The notes under the pieces: generated by a model
The model's database searches: none
What the model was told of the DNA's origin: nothing
Seen by the model: the letters and a program-made list of their open reading frames with translations, nothing else
Source: Chitinophagaceae bacterium
Lineage (GTDB): Bacteria; Bacteroidota; Bacteroidia; Chitinophagales; Chitinophagaceae
Assembly (NCBI GenBank): GCA_023957575.1
Contig: JAMLGU010000004.1
Location: forward strand, 290,308-354,307
Reading direction: 5' to 3'
DNA: 64,000 nucleotides
Shown: positions 1 through 9,279 of the stretch, one piece after another
Numbering within the stretch: the stretch's first letter is position 1
Layout of the letters: the number at the start of each line of letters is the position of its first letter
Position numbers and translations under genes: made by a program

Positions 1-767
1 AACAGCTTCCCGTTAATGTAAGGAAACTCGGTTAATGCTTCATCCAATGCTTTTAGCCTTTTGTCTTCGGCTGTGTTCAGTGTTTGAAAAATTTGTGCTA
101 TATGGGCAGCCAGGTCGCTTCCGTCTTCCTTTGTGTTTTGTAAAATATATTGGTGAAAAATGTCTTTTTCAAAAATGCCGGTATCGTCTGCAAAGAGGCA
201 AAACAGCAGCCGTACAAGGTAAAGCTCCAGTGCATGACCTGTGTAGCCAATGGTTTTCAATTGATCGTGCAGCTTACCCATCAGTTCGGCGGCCTTTATG
301 TTTACGGGGTCTTGTTCTTTGAAAACTCTTTTTTCATAACCCGCAATCACGCCAAAGACGTGCACGTTCTTTACTAATTCCGAAAGTGTAAAGTTAGTTT
401 GCACCCCTGCCTCATCATACACCTGAAAGCGCTCAAAGTCCGAAACTATAATGAGTTTGGGCAATTCGTAATCCTTCAGTCCGTGGCAATAATCTTTTGC
501 CTGCCGGTATGCTTTATCTAAGTCTTTGCCACGGCTTTTCATCTCAATGAGTGCCATGCCTTTCCAAAGCATATCAATATATCCATCGGCATCATTCAGT
601 TTTTTCACCTTGTGTTCAAAGGTGGCCACGCGTTTTTGGGTGATGCCAAAGATGTTGAGAAAATCAATCAAAAAGGGTTTGGCATCGGCTTCTTCCCTTT
701 CGGTATGCTGCCATTCTTTGCTAAAGGCAAGCGCACGGCTTTTTATTTCGTTCCAGCTAAGTGGCAT
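1..767 (-). CDS. MmeI-like type IIG/IIL restriction-methylation enzyme, N-terminal part (cut by window edge)
   Basis: An open frame runs from an ATG at 767 off the left edge, giving about 255 residues starting MPLSWNEIKSRALAF. Residues 63-82 hold a PD-(D/E)XK-type nuclease core: D65, then E75 and K77 in IEMK, the spacing found in the MmeI family, where one polypeptide carries nuclease, helical linker, N6-adenine methylase and target recognition domain. The residues after about 130 fit the family's helical spacer. The methylase motifs would lie beyond the window, so the call rests on the N-terminus alone. An AAGGA-like ribosome site precedes the start. The next gene upstream is a GH16 fragment, unrelated. 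Alternative: another class I SAM-dependent DNA methylase with the same N-terminal nuclease. Confidence 0.75.
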   Translation of the reverse strand, partial: MPLSWNEIKSRALAFSKEWQHTEREEADAKPFLIDFLNIFGITQKRVATFEHKVKKLNDADGYIDMLWKGMALIEMKSRGKDLDKAYRQAKDYCHGLKDYELPKLIIVSDFERFQVYDEAGVQTNFTLSELVKNVHVFGVIAGYEKRVFKEQDPVNIKAAELMGKLHDQLKTIGYTGHALELYLVRLLFCLFADDTGIFEKDIFHQYILQNTKEDGSDLAAHIAQIFQTLNTAEDKRLKALDEALTEFPYINGKL

Positions 768-989
768 GTATCCTTATTTTTCCCGAAAGTAATAAAAGAG
801 TTTGGTTTTGGTATGGTTTTATATAATTACCGAGGAATTACACTTTATGTCCTTCTGCTTACCGGCAGTTCTCAGTTTTCGGCACAGATTTTGTTTTACA
901 GATAATGATTTAACAAGACAATCAAAACTTTATTTCAACCTCAATTTCAGTTTTGAGTTTTCGCTGAATCAAGTATAATTTTTTTCCAC
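768..989. other. Intergenic, no gene seen
   Basis: AT-rich spacer between the start of the MmeI-like gene and the 3' end of the GH16 remnant. It presumably holds the promoter of the leftward MmeI-like gene; I see no reading frame with family resemblance. Confidence 0.5.
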
Positions 990-1145
990 CTATTTTTTCT
1001 GATACACCCGCACATAATCTATCTGATACTCCGAAGGTAGCGTATTGTCCGGTATTACTTCTTTGCCCTGCCCGAGAGCGGCATTCAACACCATATAAAA
1101 ATTTTCTTTAAACGGATAATTTCCCTTCCTGACTTTGACAATGCG
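990..1145 (-). pseudogene. 3' fragment of a glycoside hydrolase family 16 gene
   Basis: The frame directly downstream of the transposase stop reads YPFKENFYMVLNAALG, then IDYVRVYQKK and a TAG at 990-992. This is the conserved C-terminal end of GH16 (laminarinase/beta-glucanase) domains, where a WPF-x-FYLILN strand is followed by the final DYVRVYQ strand. Only about 48 codons remain, without the catalytic ExDxxE motif. The rest of the gene is not found on the far side of the transposase, so this is a remnant and not one gene simply split by an insertion. It cannot be active. Confidence 0.75.
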
Positions 1146-2642
1146 TCACCCAAATTGATTTTCCATATTTTTCCAGAAACTTTCATCGAACAAGAAGGCA
1201 ATTTCCTTTTGCTTTTTGGTTAGTAAGAGTGTTTTACGGGTGATGGTGGCGCTGGCAGGTAATTTTACTTTGAGTGTTGCTACCGTTTTAGCAATATTGA
1301 TCACCTTGTCTACGCTAAGGTCAATTGCTGTTAATTTTATGATTCTCTCAAGTTCCTTGTAAACCTTGTATGCTACGAAGCAAATACAGATATGAGCTTC
1401 TATTCTCCTTTCCGAAAAATGGAACATCGGTCGTAGTTCAATTGTACCTTTGGTTATTCTATATGCCCGTTCTATAGCCCATAAACTGTTATACTGAAAA
1501 TAAACTTCCTGAGCCGGTAGTTCTGTATTGGTTAAATATCCCTTAAGCCCATCCCAGCGTTGATCTTCGATTATTTTTTCCTGGCAGATAGTAACATGAA
1601 CATTCTGCGATATCTCAAGGAACTTATTGTAACCACGCTTGTTTATACTATCCTTGGTAAGCTTTCCGCTTTTGTAGGTTTTCTTCAGCCTTTCTATACC
1701 TCTGTCTCTATTATATTTATCCTTCTTTGCCCGTTTTGCTGAATAGCTGATAATTAGCCGTGCATTCCCTTTTGGCATCTCATAAAATACATCGTCCTGA
1801 TGTTGCAGACCTAAAATCCATTCCTTTATTTTTTCGTTTTCACCTTTTATCCGTGCTCCTATTATGTACTGGTAGCCTCCTGATTCTAATAGTCCAATAT
1901 TGGTTTTGTTCATCAAGCCGGAGTCGGCTACTATCACAAAGTCTTTACCTAAATCAAATCGCTTAACAAAGTCTTCAACAATCGGTATCATCGTATAACC
2001 TTCATACTGTTCTCCGGGAAACAAAGAATAGGAAAGCGGATACCCATCCCGGCTGACCAGCAGACCTAATACTAATTGCGGCTGGCTATGCTTGCCATCT
2101 TTTGAAAAACCGGTTTCACGAAAACCATCTTCATAATCTGTTTCAAAATAAAGAGTCGTAACATCGTAAAACATTAAACCGACTTGTCCGCCAAGTACCT
2201 TTTTAGTATGGCCAACGCTTATCTGCTGTACTCTATCTTTTTGCGTATTGTATAATTTATCCAGATATCGGTAAATCTTATGAAGCTTTACTTCTTCATC
2301 GAAATGTGCCTTCAGGTAATCAACTGTTGCCAACTTACTCATTGGCTGGCTTAGGCGGGCTATTACTAATTGTTTTAAGATATCATCGTCAATGGCTCCG
2401 AACCCAATAAGATTAAATACCTTTTCTAATATTAACTGTGTACCATTTAGCAGAACGCCTTCGATGTTTGAAATGACCGGCGCTGTTGAAGTGTCAATCG
2501 TATCCTCTTTGATCGTCATTTCGCAGCGAAGCGGAGAAATCTCATCGTTTTGGAAACGAGGATATTTCTTATTGCACTTCGCCTCATTCTGTTCTTCATT
2601 TCTTTTCATTCCTCTCAATCTCAACCTTAACCTTAACCTCAA
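1146..2642 (-). CDS. IS1634-family (IS4 superfamily) DDE transposase, N-terminus uncertain
   Basis: The protein has the DDE core of the IS1634 group: first Asp in FYDVTTLYFETDYED, second Asp in VIVADSGLMNKTN, and the Glu within AIERAYRITKGTIELRPMFH, the Y-R-E-like signature. It would move its element by cut and paste. The first 40 or so residues (MRLRLRLRLRG...) are translated from a hexanucleotide tract and from a dispersed 33-bp repeat, so they are not part of the family. A more likely start is the ATG at 2519 (MTIKEDTIDTS), and even then the usual N-terminal DNA-binding region looks short. I could not find terminal inverted repeats. A 5'-truncated, inactive copy is possible. It lies immediately against a GH16 remnant. 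Confidence 0.8.
   Translation of the reverse strand: MRLRLRLRLRGMKRNEEQNEAKCNKKYPRFQNDEISPLRCEMTIKEDTIDTSTAPVISNIEGVLLNGTQLILEKVFNLIGFGAIDDDILKQLVIARLSQPMSKLATVDYLKAHFDEEVKLHKIYRYLDKLYNTQKDRVQQISVGHTKKVLGGQVGLMFYDVTTLYFETDYEDGFRETGFSKDGKHSQPQLVLGLLVSRDGYPLSYSLFPGEQYEGYTMIPIVEDFVKRFDLGKDFVIVADSGLMNKTNIGLLESGGYQYIIGARIKGENEKIKEWILGLQHQDDVFYEMPKGNARLIISYSAKRAKKDKYNRDRGIERLKKTYKSGKLTKDSINKRGYNKFLEISQNVHVTICQEKIIEDQRWDGLKGYLTNTELPAQEVYFQYNSLWAIERAYRITKGTIELRPMFHFSERRIEAHICICFVAYKVYKELERIIKLTAIDLSVDKVINIAKTVATLKVKLPASATITRKTLLLTKKQKEIAFLFDESFWKNMENQFG
2528..2560 (+). repeat. Dispersed 33-bp repeat, copy 1
   Basis: The sequence beginning GAAGCGGAGAAATCTCATCG and ending GGAAACGAG recurs nearly unchanged at 2933-2961 (+) and, inverted, at 39411-39442. 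It overlaps the predicted 5' end of the IS1634 transposase frame, which shows that this part of the frame is repeat and not transposase. Confidence 0.75.
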
Positions 2643-2648
2643 CCTTGA
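2615..2648 (+). repeat. Hexanucleotide microsatellite (AACCTT-like)
   Basis: Imperfect units of tcAACCTTAACCTTAACC form a short tandem tract. On the minus strand it is read as the Arg-Leu run at the start of the transposase frame. Confidence 0.7.
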
Positions 2649-3029
2649 TACAAAAAACTAACAAAAAAAAATCAAGGCTCTGAAAAAAATTGCTAAAAAT
2701 GATCTCGGTAGTCTAAACCCTCGCGCCGCAGTTACATTTATTACGAAGACTAATAGGCGCTCAAACAACGACGGCTTTTTAACGACTACCTTCAATCATT
2801 TTTTTAACGCATTTTTTTCAAGGCCATTGTCGCAATGCGCAGCAACGCCTCACCCCAGCCCTCTCCTCACGGAGAGGGAGTAGGATTCGTATATGTTTCA
2901 GATAAAGCGGTAAAGGAGATAAAAAGTGCAGCGAAGCAGAGAAATCTTATCGTTCTGGAAGCAAAAAATTCCTCAATCCGTTCACAATGACGGTAAAAAA
3001 GAAGCTTCGCTTGAGATGAAAATAGCTAA
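2643..3029. other. Intergenic with repeat remnants
   Basis: No gene seen. The stretch holds a short hairpin at 2862-2881 (CCCTCTCC ... GGAGAGGG) typical of dispersed bacterial palindromes, and the second copy of the 33-bp repeat at 2933-2961. Confidence 0.6.
2933..2961 (+). repeat. Dispersed 33-bp repeat, copy 2
   Basis: GAAGCAGAGAAATCTTATCG followed by TTCTGGAAGC matches copy 1 (2528-2560) with a few substitutions. It is followed by sequence ending in CACAATGACGG, giving the copy a partly palindromic context. Confidence 0.65.
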
Positions 3030-3926
3030 TTAAATAACCGGAATATACAAATCAACAATACATTTGTTTTGCGGATGATCATTATAATTGTTCTTAATAA
3101 TTTCAAATGGTTTTAGCGCTCCCGGCTTGTATCCGTTTTCATTCATCCAAATAAACATGGAAGACCACGCCTTTTCAAATTCAAAAAGATTGATTTCAAA
3201 ACTACCTGTAATACAGCGCTTTGGTTCGATTTGCTTGTATTGAATATCCAACTCCGGATTGCGGGCTTCGTCTATCGGAACTCCGATTTCCATTCGCACC
3301 TTATCTGCCGATGTAATTTTGAAACTATCGTTGTAAATTCGAATAATTTCAAATTCCTTTTCATTCTTCAATTTGTTCCTTGTAGCCCAATTGATGATTT
3401 TGTAAAATGACTGGTCTAATCCCTGCATTCCAATATGGCTCACATAAGCCATTTTTATGGGTTTAATGTCTTTGACTATTACATTTGTATTCATATATAA
3501 CCAATTTTTTAAGTTATTGATATGACAAATGTATTCTTCAAACTTCTCAAACTTTTGTCCATTCTTGCTTTTTATAACTTTATCGTATTGAGATGAACTT
3601 AATTGCCTGAATCGGCTTGGACTGATTTCGAATGTTTTTTTGAAAGTTTTGGTTAAAGCAGCGTTGCTTGAAAAACCATAAGTATAAGCAAGTTCTGCAA
3701 CAGTCAGGGTTTTGTTTCTAATTAAAAGTGAAGCGATTTTTTCGATGCGTTTTCTTGAAATATAATCATTTAACGTTTCGGTAGTGTAAGCACGAAAAAG
3801 CCTATGAAAATGAAAAGAGGAGTAATTTCCAATTTTAGCAATTTTGCCAAGCGTTAAATTTCCCTCTAAATTATCGTCTATATAATTTAAAACCTTGTTC
3901 AGTTGGTTCAGGTGAAAATCATTCAT
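3030..3926 (-). CDS. AraC-family transcriptional regulator with GyrI-like ligand domain
   Basis: Residues 1-110 form the two helix-turn-helix units of an AraC/XylS DNA-binding domain (SSFHFHRLFRAYTTETLNDY, then YGFSSNAALTKTFKKTFEIS), placed at the N-terminus. Residues about 155-298 match the GyrI-like/effector-binding fold (VKDIKPIKMAYVSHIG; RMEIGVPIDEA; CIVDLYIPVI), as in SoxS/Rob-type multidrug sensors that bind small amphipathic molecules. It is a monocistronic leftward gene flanked by repeats on its 3' side and mnmG on its 5' side. The ligand and target genes cannot be read from sequence. The start ATG at 3926 agrees with family N-termini. Confidence 0.88.
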   Translation of the reverse strand: MNDFHLNQLNKVLNYIDDNLEGNLTLGKIAKIGNYSSFHFHRLFRAYTTETLNDYISRKRIEKIASLLIRNKTLTVAELAYTYGFSSNAALTKTFKKTFEISPSRFRQLSSSQYDKVIKSKNGQKFEKFEEYICHINNLKNWLYMNTNVIVKDIKPIKMAYVSHIGMQGLDQSFYKIINWATRNKLKNEKEFEIIRIYNDSFKITSADKVRMEIGVPIDEARNPELDIQYKQIEPKRCITGSFEINLFEFEKAWSSMFIWMNENGYKPGALKPFEIIKNNYNDHPQNKCIVDLYIPVI

Positions 3927-4006
3927 TTAATAAGTCTTTTAGTTAAAATTTCTAAAACCCTATCAATCTTCACCCATTACAACACATTGATTATCAATTC
4001 ATTATA

Positions 4007-5875
4007 CTATCTTCCCATATACACCATCAGTATTTGTATATCACTTGGGTTGATACCCGATATACGGCTTGCCTGACCCAGGGTGTGGGGTTTTACTTTA
4101 ATTAATTTTTCTTTTGCTTCCCTGCCCAGAGAGGCGAGTTTATTATAATCAAATGTATCGGGAATGATAAGGTTTTCCATTTCGTTCATCCGGGCTACAA
4201 TTTCTCTTTCCTTTTCGATATACACGTCATACTTGATTTGTATGGATGCCTGCTCTATTTCTTCTTTTGAATACCCATTGAGCATACGGCCTATGTCCGG
4301 AACGACAGTGGCCAGCTCCTCCAATTCAACATCCGGGCGCAACAGTATCTTTTCTGCTTTCTGCTTTTCGGTAATCGGCGCCGAATCCAATTTTTCAAGA
4401 AAGGGATTGATTTCATCCGGGCGCAGACTTTTTTCCTTTAATGCCTTTTTGATGATTTCGGTGTTTTTATTCTTCTGCATCACTTTTTCGTAACGCGCTG
4501 CCGATGCCAGACCTAATTGATGGCTGATGGGTGTGAGCCTTGCATCTGCATTATCCTGCCTGAGCAAGGTTCTGAACTCGGCTCTGGAAGTAAACATTCG
4601 GTAAGGCTCTTCGGTTCCTTTATTAATCAGGTCGTCAATCAATACCCCGATGTAGGCTTCATTTCTTTTCAGGGTAAATGGTTCTTTTCCGTTTATTTTC
4701 AAATGGGCATTTACACCGGCCACCAATCCCTGGCAGGCAGCTTCTTCATAACCGGTGGTGCCGTTTATCTGCCCTGCAAAATAAAGATTGGAAATGAGCT
4801 TGGTTTCTAATGTGTGTTTTAGTTGTGTTGGCGGAAAATAATCATATTCAATGGCATAGCCGGGGCGAAAGAGTTTTGCATTTTCAAATCCGGGTATCAT
4901 TTTTATGGCTTCATATTGCACTTCTTCCGGTAAAGAGGTAGAAAAACCGTTTACATAAATCTCCACTGTATTCCACCCCTCGGGTTCTACAAAAATCTGA
5001 TGCCTTTCCCTGTCGGCGAAACGGTTTATTTTATCCTCAATGCTGGGGCAATACCGGGGGCCTACCCCATCAATCCTTCCGGCATACATGGGGCTTCGGT
5101 CAAAACCGGTTCTCAACTTGTCGTGAACTTTAGTATTGGTATAGGTAATCCAGCAACAACGTTGCTTTTTGGAGTCTAATTTCGGAGTATCGGTAAATGA
5201 AAAGCCGGTTATTTCGGTATCTCCCTCCTGAATTTCCATTTTTGAGTAGTCCAAGCTACGTCCATCTACTCTGGGCGGCGTTCCGGTTTTCAGGCGGTCG
5301 CTTTCAAATCCAAGGCTTACTAATTGTTCTGTGATGCCTGTAGAAGCCTTTTCGGCTACTCTGCCCCCGCCGAATTGCTTTTCTCCGATATGAATAATTC
5401 CGTTTAGGAAGGTTCCGTTGGTTAAAACCACTGCTTTTGACCTTATTTCGTGCCCCATTCCGGTTACTACGCCCACCAGGCGCCCCTCTTTCATTAATAA
5501 ACCCTTCACCATATCCTGATAAAAGTCCAGATTGGGAGTTTGCTCCAGCATTTCGCGCCATTTGGCCGAAAAGAGCATCCGGTCACTTTGCGCGCGCGGA
5601 CTCCACATGGCGGGACCTTTGGAGCGGTTGAGCATTCTAAACTGTATCATGGTAGCATCTGTAACAATGCCCGAGTAGCCTCCTAAAGCATCAATTTCTC
5701 TCACAATCTGTCCTTTGGCTATGCCGCCCATCGCAGGATTACAGCTCATTTGGGCAATATTCTGCAAATTCATGGTTATCAACAGGGTTTTTGAACCCAT
5801 ATTGGCTGCTGCCGCCGCCGCTTCTGAACCGGCATGACCGGCGCCCACCACTATAACATCATATTCGGGAAACAT
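4007..5875 (-). CDS. mnmG: tRNA uridine-5-carboxymethylaminomethyl modification enzyme MnmG (GidA)
   Basis: MnmG is the FAD-dependent partner of MnmE and installs the cmnm5 group on the wobble uridine of certain tRNAs. Full length (622 aa). The N-terminal dinucleotide fold is clear ([14 protein letters not shown], residues 8-21), followed by the family stretch [40 protein letters not shown] and [20 protein letters not shown] are the conserved FAD and substrate-binding segments, and the C-terminal helical domain ends in [12 protein letters not shown]. It begins 9 bp after the stop of an HNH-like gene on the same strand and is likely cotranscribed with it and with ybeY. The gene ends with TAG, showing TAG is a normal stop here. 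Confidence 0.97.
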   Translation of the reverse strand: MFPEYDVIVVGAGHAGSEAAAAAANMGSKTLLITMNLQNIAQMSCNPAMGGIAKGQIVREIDALGGYSGIVTDATMIQFRMLNRSKGPAMWSPRAQSDRMLFSAKWREMLEQTPNLDFYQDMVKGLLMKEGRLVGVVTGMGHEIRSKAVVLTNGTFLNGIIHIGEKQFGGGRVAEKASTGITEQLVSLGFESDRLKTGTPPRVDGRSLDYSKMEIQEGDTEITGFSFTDTPKLDSKKQRCCWITYTNTKVHDKLRTGFDRSPMYAGRIDGVGPRYCPSIEDKINRFADRERHQIFVEPEGWNTVEIYVNGFSTSLPEEVQYEAIKMIPGFENAKLFRPGYAIEYDYFPPTQLKHTLETKLISNLYFAGQINGTTGYEEAACQGLVAGVNAHLKINGKEPFTLKRNEAYIGVLIDDLINKGTEEPYRMFTSRAEFRTLLRQDNADARLTPISHQLGLASAARYEKVMQKNKNTEIIKKALKEKSLRPDEINPFLEKLDSAPITEKQKAEKILLRPDVELEELATVVPDIGRMLNGYSKEEIEQASIQIKYDVYIEKEREIVARMNEMENLIIPDTFDYNKLASLGREAKEKLIKVKPHTLGQASRISGINPSDIQILMVYMGR

Positions 5876-5884
5876 CCTTATTTT

Positions 5885-6499
5885 TTATAAAAGTTTTTTT
5901 AATAAATTAATTTCTTTCTCTACCTCCTCTACTGACCTGCCCGAATTGAGCAACTCAAACTCAAACTGCGAATAATCAGCAATCAGATTCAGATAATCTT
6001 TCTTCTGATGAATGAAGTCTGTTTGTGCTTTTGTATTGATGGCTTCTGAAAGCCTGATTGAATCAATTTTTTGTAATAATTTTAAACAGATTTCGAAGCC
6101 TGTTGTTTCATACATTTCCCTAAAATATTCGCGGGCATGTATTAAATCGAGTCTTTTGCCTCTGTCTTTGCCGTGCTTTATGTGCTCTACCCTGAGGTTG
6201 GTAAAATTCCAGCACATTTTCAGCTCTTCTTCATTCGAAAAATCGAAATACGTAACCGGAATAATGTGGTCAAACTGCCATTTTTCTCCGAAATTAGTCC
6301 AGTTTAGCTCGTCATTGAACTGAAACTCGAACCAAAGGCGCATATTTTCAATATCTAAACCAAAATAAGGCGCATAAGCCAAACAAAGATTTTTTTCTAA
6401 CACATATCTTCTTAATGATATCTGCCATCTTCTTTTTTCCCTCACCTTGAGCAATTCGGGTGTAGCCTCACCCTGGGGAGTCCAGCGCTTACGTTTCAT
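5885..6499 (-). CDS. HNH-like protein of unknown function between ybeY and mnmG
   Basis: The 204-aa protein carries an HNH-type motif: FDHIIPVTYFDF (residues 76-87; D77 and H78) followed by CWNFTNLRVEHIKHGKD (96-112). In phage and free-standing HNH proteins the same spacing reads DHIIP...NLQPL...N..K; here the third position is His110 or Lys112, so catalysis is uncertain. The N-terminal 45 residues are basic and may bind nucleic acid. The C-terminal third is helical and acidic. It sits between two translation-related genes on one strand, which may only reflect insertion. No biological role is assignable. Confidence 0.6.
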   Translation of the reverse strand: MKRKRWTPQGEATPELLKVREKRRWQISLRRYVLEKNLCLAYAPYFGLDIENMRLWFEFQFNDELNWTNFGEKWQFDHIIPVTYFDFSNEEELKMCWNFTNLRVEHIKHGKDRGKRLDLIHAREYFREMYETTGFEICLKLLQKIDSIRLSEAINTKAQTDFIHQKKDYLNLIADYSQFEFELLNSGRSVEEVEKEINLLKKLL

Positions 6500-6547
6500 T
6501 TTGCAAAAGTAATAGTTTCACGCAACACTGTTTCAGCATGAAACAGT

Positions 6548-7000
6548 TTATTGTGAAACAAGATTGAAATATTCATTCAAGCATTTATCTTCAATTGAAC
6601 GCATCAATGCTTCTTCTCTCTTTGTCTTATCCTTATAACCGCAAAGGTGAAGTATTCCATGAAAAATAACACGATGTAATTCTTCACGAAAAGGTCGTTG
6701 GTTTTTAAGGGCATTATCCTTCACTCTATCCACGCTAATGTAAATTTCGGACTGAAGGAAATTGCCACCCTTTTCAGACATATCAAAAGTGATAATGTCA
6801 GTATAATAATCATGTTGAAGAAAATCGCGATTGATCTGCAGTAAATCTTCATCATTACAAAATATATAATTGATTTCACCTGAATGATAATCAACACCCC
6901 TCCTCAGAAACTCATTGATAAAATTTTTAAGCTTCTTTCTGCATTTCAACCGTACAGGTTTGATGAAAAAAAATTTGACCGTAAAATTATTTGTTGACAT
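6548..7000 (-). CDS. ybeY: Endoribonuclease YbeY (rRNA maturation factor)
   Basis: YbeY is a zinc-dependent single-strand RNase needed for 16S rRNA 3'-end maturation and ribosome quality control. The protein is 150 aa, usual size. The metal site is HGILHLCGYKDKT: H114, H118 and, at the third ligand position, D124 where proteobacterial enzymes have His. The Asp form is what I recall for this phylum and is probably functional. The preceding strand TDIITFDMSEKGG also matches the family. It is divergent from feoA and upstream of the HNH gene and mnmG on the same strand. Confidence 0.92.
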   Translation of the reverse strand: MSTNNFTVKFFFIKPVRLKCRKKLKNFINEFLRRGVDYHSGEINYIFCNDEDLLQINRDFLQHDYYTDIITFDMSEKGGNFLQSEIYISVDRVKDNALKNQRPFREELHRVIFHGILHLCGYKDKTKREEALMRSIEDKCLNEYFNLVSQ

Positions 7001-7044
7001 AATTATTTTTCAAAATTCGTAAACAAAACACAAACCACAATGCT

Positions 7045-7052
7045 TAGTTTTG
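7045..7052 (+). promoter_or_regulatory. -7 element (TAGTTTTG) of the feoA-nadD promoter
   Basis: TAGTTTTG fits the Bacteroidota TAnnTTTG consensus. It overlaps the first possible ATG of the feoA frame (7040) and places transcription start near 7058, so that upstream ATG cannot be the start codon. No clear TTTG is visible 20 nt further up. Confidence 0.5.
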
Positions 7053-7075
7053 CATTTATGGTAAAAAAGCAGGAA

Positions 7076-7300
7076 ATGTTGCTTTCTGAATTGCTCCCCG
7101 GACAAAAGGCAACGATTGTAAGATTTACGACTGAGGATATATTTTTGAAACTGATGGAAATGGGATGCCTTCCGGGAGAAGATATTGAAATAGTAAAAAT
7201 AGCGCCTTTAAAAGATCCGGTTTCAGTATCTGTAGCCGGATATGTTCTTAGCCTTCGGTTGGATGAGGCCAAACATATTGTTGTATCTATAAATCGTTGA
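7076..7300 (+). CDS. FeoA-domain protein (ferrous iron transport accessory)
   Basis: The small SH3-like FeoA fold is recognisable from MLLSELLPGQKATIVRF, FLKLMEMGCLPGEDIEIVK and LKDPVSVSVAGYVLSLR. FeoA proteins assist the FeoB Fe(II) permease or act as metal-responsive partners; no feoB is present here. I place the start at 7076 because a GCAGGAA ribosome site precedes it, family members start MLLSEL, and the -7 promoter element lies over the earlier ATG at 7040 (7058 is also possible). It is followed 15 bp later by nadD on the same strand, so the pair is probably one transcript. Confidence 0.85.
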   Translation: MLLSELLPGQKATIVRFTTEDIFLKLMEMGCLPGEDIEIVKIAPLKDPVSVSVAGYVLSLRLDEAKHIVVSINR

Positions 7301-7315
7301 TAATCAATTATTTAA

Positions 7316-7888
7316 ATGAATATCGGTCTGTTTTTTGGTTCCTTTAATCCGGTGCATCATGGGCATTTAATCATTGCCAATCATATATTAAATGAAGCTG
7401 TGGTGGATAAAATCTGGTTTGTGGTATCGCCTCATAATCCGCTAAAAGAAACCAAATCATTACTAAATGAAAATCAGCGTTACTACCTCACCGATCTGGC
7501 AGTGGCCGATGACGACCGGATGAGAGTAACCGACGTGGAATTCTCATTGGAGCGCCCCTCTTATACATCTGTAACGCTGGCCTATTTAACAGAAAAATAT
7601 CCGCAGCACCGATTTTTTGTTATCATGGGTGGCGATAGTTTTCAGAATATTACAAAATGGAAAAACTATGAGTATATCCTAAAAAACTATACCATTATAT
7701 TATACAACCGTCCGGGCTTCGAAATCAGTGAACGACACGATGCCGACATTGTAGAAATGAAAGCGCCACTGTTAGAAATTTCTGCAACCGAAATCAGAAA
7801 GCTGATTCAGGAAAAAAAATCAATCCGTTACCTGATGCCCGAAAACGTAATTGAAGAAATAGAAAAAGGCGGATACTACAGAAAATAG
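7316..7888 (+). CDS. nadD: Nicotinate-nucleotide adenylyltransferase NadD
   Basis: NadD transfers AMP from ATP to nicotinate mononucleotide to give deamido-NAD. The nucleotidyltransferase HxGH motif is seen in [16 protein letters not shown] (residues 8-23), with VVSPHNPLK (substrate loop), IMGGDSF and the C-terminal [10 protein letters not shown] signature. Length 190 aa is normal. It runs behind feoA and converges with chrA, overlapping that gene's 3' end by 13 bp. nadA, another NAD gene, lies 24 kb away with a separate promoter. Confidence 0.95.
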   Translation: MNIGLFFGSFNPVHHGHLIIANHILNEAVVDKIWFVVSPHNPLKETKSLLNENQRYYLTDLAVADDDRMRVTDVEFSLERPSYTSVTLAYLTEKYPQHRFFVIMGGDSFQNITKWKNYEYILKNYTIILYNRPGFEISERHDADIVEMKAPLLEISATEIRKLIQEKKSIRYLMPENVIEEIEKGGYYRK

Positions 7889-9120
7889 CCCAAAACAAGA
7901 CAGGCCAGCACATAAAAAGGCGCCGGAACTCTTGTAAAAATTAATCCTAAAGCCGTTCCTGCTACTACAGCCATATTAGCCACCCCATCGGAAGTGCCTG
8001 AAAAAAAGGAAATGTCTTTCATAATAAAAATAGTAGAACCCACCATGATACCCCAAACAGCAGCATTGATTCCTTCTAAAGACCTGTAAATAACAGAATA
8101 TTTCTTCAGTTTGCTCCAAATAGGGAAGAAAAACAACACCAGCAAAGCGCTGGGCAAAAAAATGCCCACCATACCTATAAGCCCTCCTACTATTTGCATA
8201 CCCACACCCATATCCTTTAAAGCCAACCCTCCCGTGTAGGACGCGATTGAAAAAACCGGACCGGGAACTGCCCTCACTAATCCAATACCCGTCATCATAT
8301 CATCTTTATTGATTTGAACAACATTTGGATTTTTATTTTTTACAGCCTCCGGCCTTACACTCCATTGTTCATACATAATGGGCATCAGCACATTGCCACC
8401 TCCAAACACAATGCTCCCCATCCGGTAAGTGTTTTCAAAAAGATTCAGTGGCTTCCGGTTGGGCCAGTCGTTTTTACGAGCAGTTTCGCTCAATACCCCC
8501 GCCATAATAAATATAATGGCAAACAGCCAGATATTCCACCATTTTATCTTTCGAGGTACCACTTCTACCTGCGGAATTCTTTTATGGCTGAGATTGGTAA
8601 TAAATCCTCCAAGTACTATTAATAAAGGAATAATAAACGGTTTCCCAAAAAAGAAAAAAGTAACAAAAGTGGTAACAATAGCTATGACCACAGTAATTGT
8701 ATTATGTACCGAAAAGGAGAATGATGCCCAACAGGCATAAATAAGGAAACCAGCTGCCATCGGTACTATGAACCTTAAAATATCAAGATTTGTACTGCCC
8801 GAATCGAGATAACCCACTAAAAAAGAAAGCGCCACCATAATGGCAGAGGCAGGAAGAATCCACACCAATAAAGTAAGCACGGCCAATGGGATTCCACCTC
8901 TCTTATAACCAATCAAGGTAAGTGTTTGGGTAGATGAAGCCCCGGGTAATAACTGACAAAAAGCATTATACTCAAGCAATTCATTTTCGGTAATGTATGG
9001 CGTTTGTTTTACAAAGGTTTTCATCATCATAGCAATATGCGCCTGAGGCCCGCCAAAAGCAGTAATTCCATGCAGGAACACTAATTTCAAAAAATGAAGA
9101 TGTCGCAACAGCATAATCAC
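7876..9120 (-). CDS. chrA: Chromate transporter, two-domain ChrA type
   Basis: The 414-aa integral membrane protein has the duplicated CHR structure: an N-terminal half starting [20 protein letters not shown] with the FGGPxAHIA signature and [12 protein letters not shown], and a C-terminal half with [17 protein letters not shown] and [16 protein letters not shown]. Around ten hydrophobic segments are visible. Family members export chromate by ion antiport; the natural substrate here is inferred only. It is transcribed alone toward nadD. A hairpin terminator from the upstream operon lies between this gene and the DUF5689 gene. Confidence 0.9.
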   Translation of the reverse strand: MIMLLRHLHFLKLVFLHGITAFGGPQAHIAMMMKTFVKQTPYITENELLEYNAFCQLLPGASSTQTLTLIGYKRGGIPLAVLTLLVWILPASAIMVALSFLVGYLDSGSTNLDILRFIVPMAAGFLIYACWASFSFSVHNTITVVIAIVTTFVTFFFFGKPFIIPLLIVLGGFITNLSHKRIPQVEVVPRKIKWWNIWLFAIIFIMAGVLSETARKNDWPNRKPLNLFENTYRMGSIVFGGGNVLMPIMYEQWSVRPEAVKNKNPNVVQINKDDMMTGIGLVRAVPGPVFSIASYTGGLALKDMGVGMQIVGGLIGMVGIFLPSALLVLFFFPIWSKLKKYSVIYRSLEGINAAVWGIMVGSTIFIMKDISFFSGTSDGVANMAVVAGTALGLIFTRVPAPFYVLACLVLGYFL

Positions 9121-9229
9121 AGTAACTCAATCGGACAATCTCTCGATTAAGGATAAATACGATTCGATTAAAGGTAAAAGAAAACCATGAAAAACGAACA
9201 AGGAAAAACAATTTTAATACAACCCAACA

Positions 9230-9261
9230 AAAAACCGAAACCCTTACAGATTTCGGTTTTT
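9230..9261 (-). terminator. Hairpin terminator of the TonB receptor/DUF5689 operon
   Basis: AAAAACCGAAA and TTTCGGTTTTT form an 11-bp stem around a 10-nt loop, flanked by A/T runs on both sides. It lies just after the DUF5689 stop on the minus strand. Confidence 0.8.
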
Positions 9262-9279
9262 AATAAACTCTATAATTAA

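Noticed and set aside
2820..2830. Inverted repeat GACAATG at 1137 and near 2824 as ends of the IS1634 element
   Set aside because: Only seven bases match, and the region to the right has no target duplication; chance similarity is likely.
4164..4493. Opposite-strand frames inside mnmG, gltB, ilv genes and the TonB receptor
   Set aside because: They are shadows of well-identified genes, with reversed codon composition and no independent signals.
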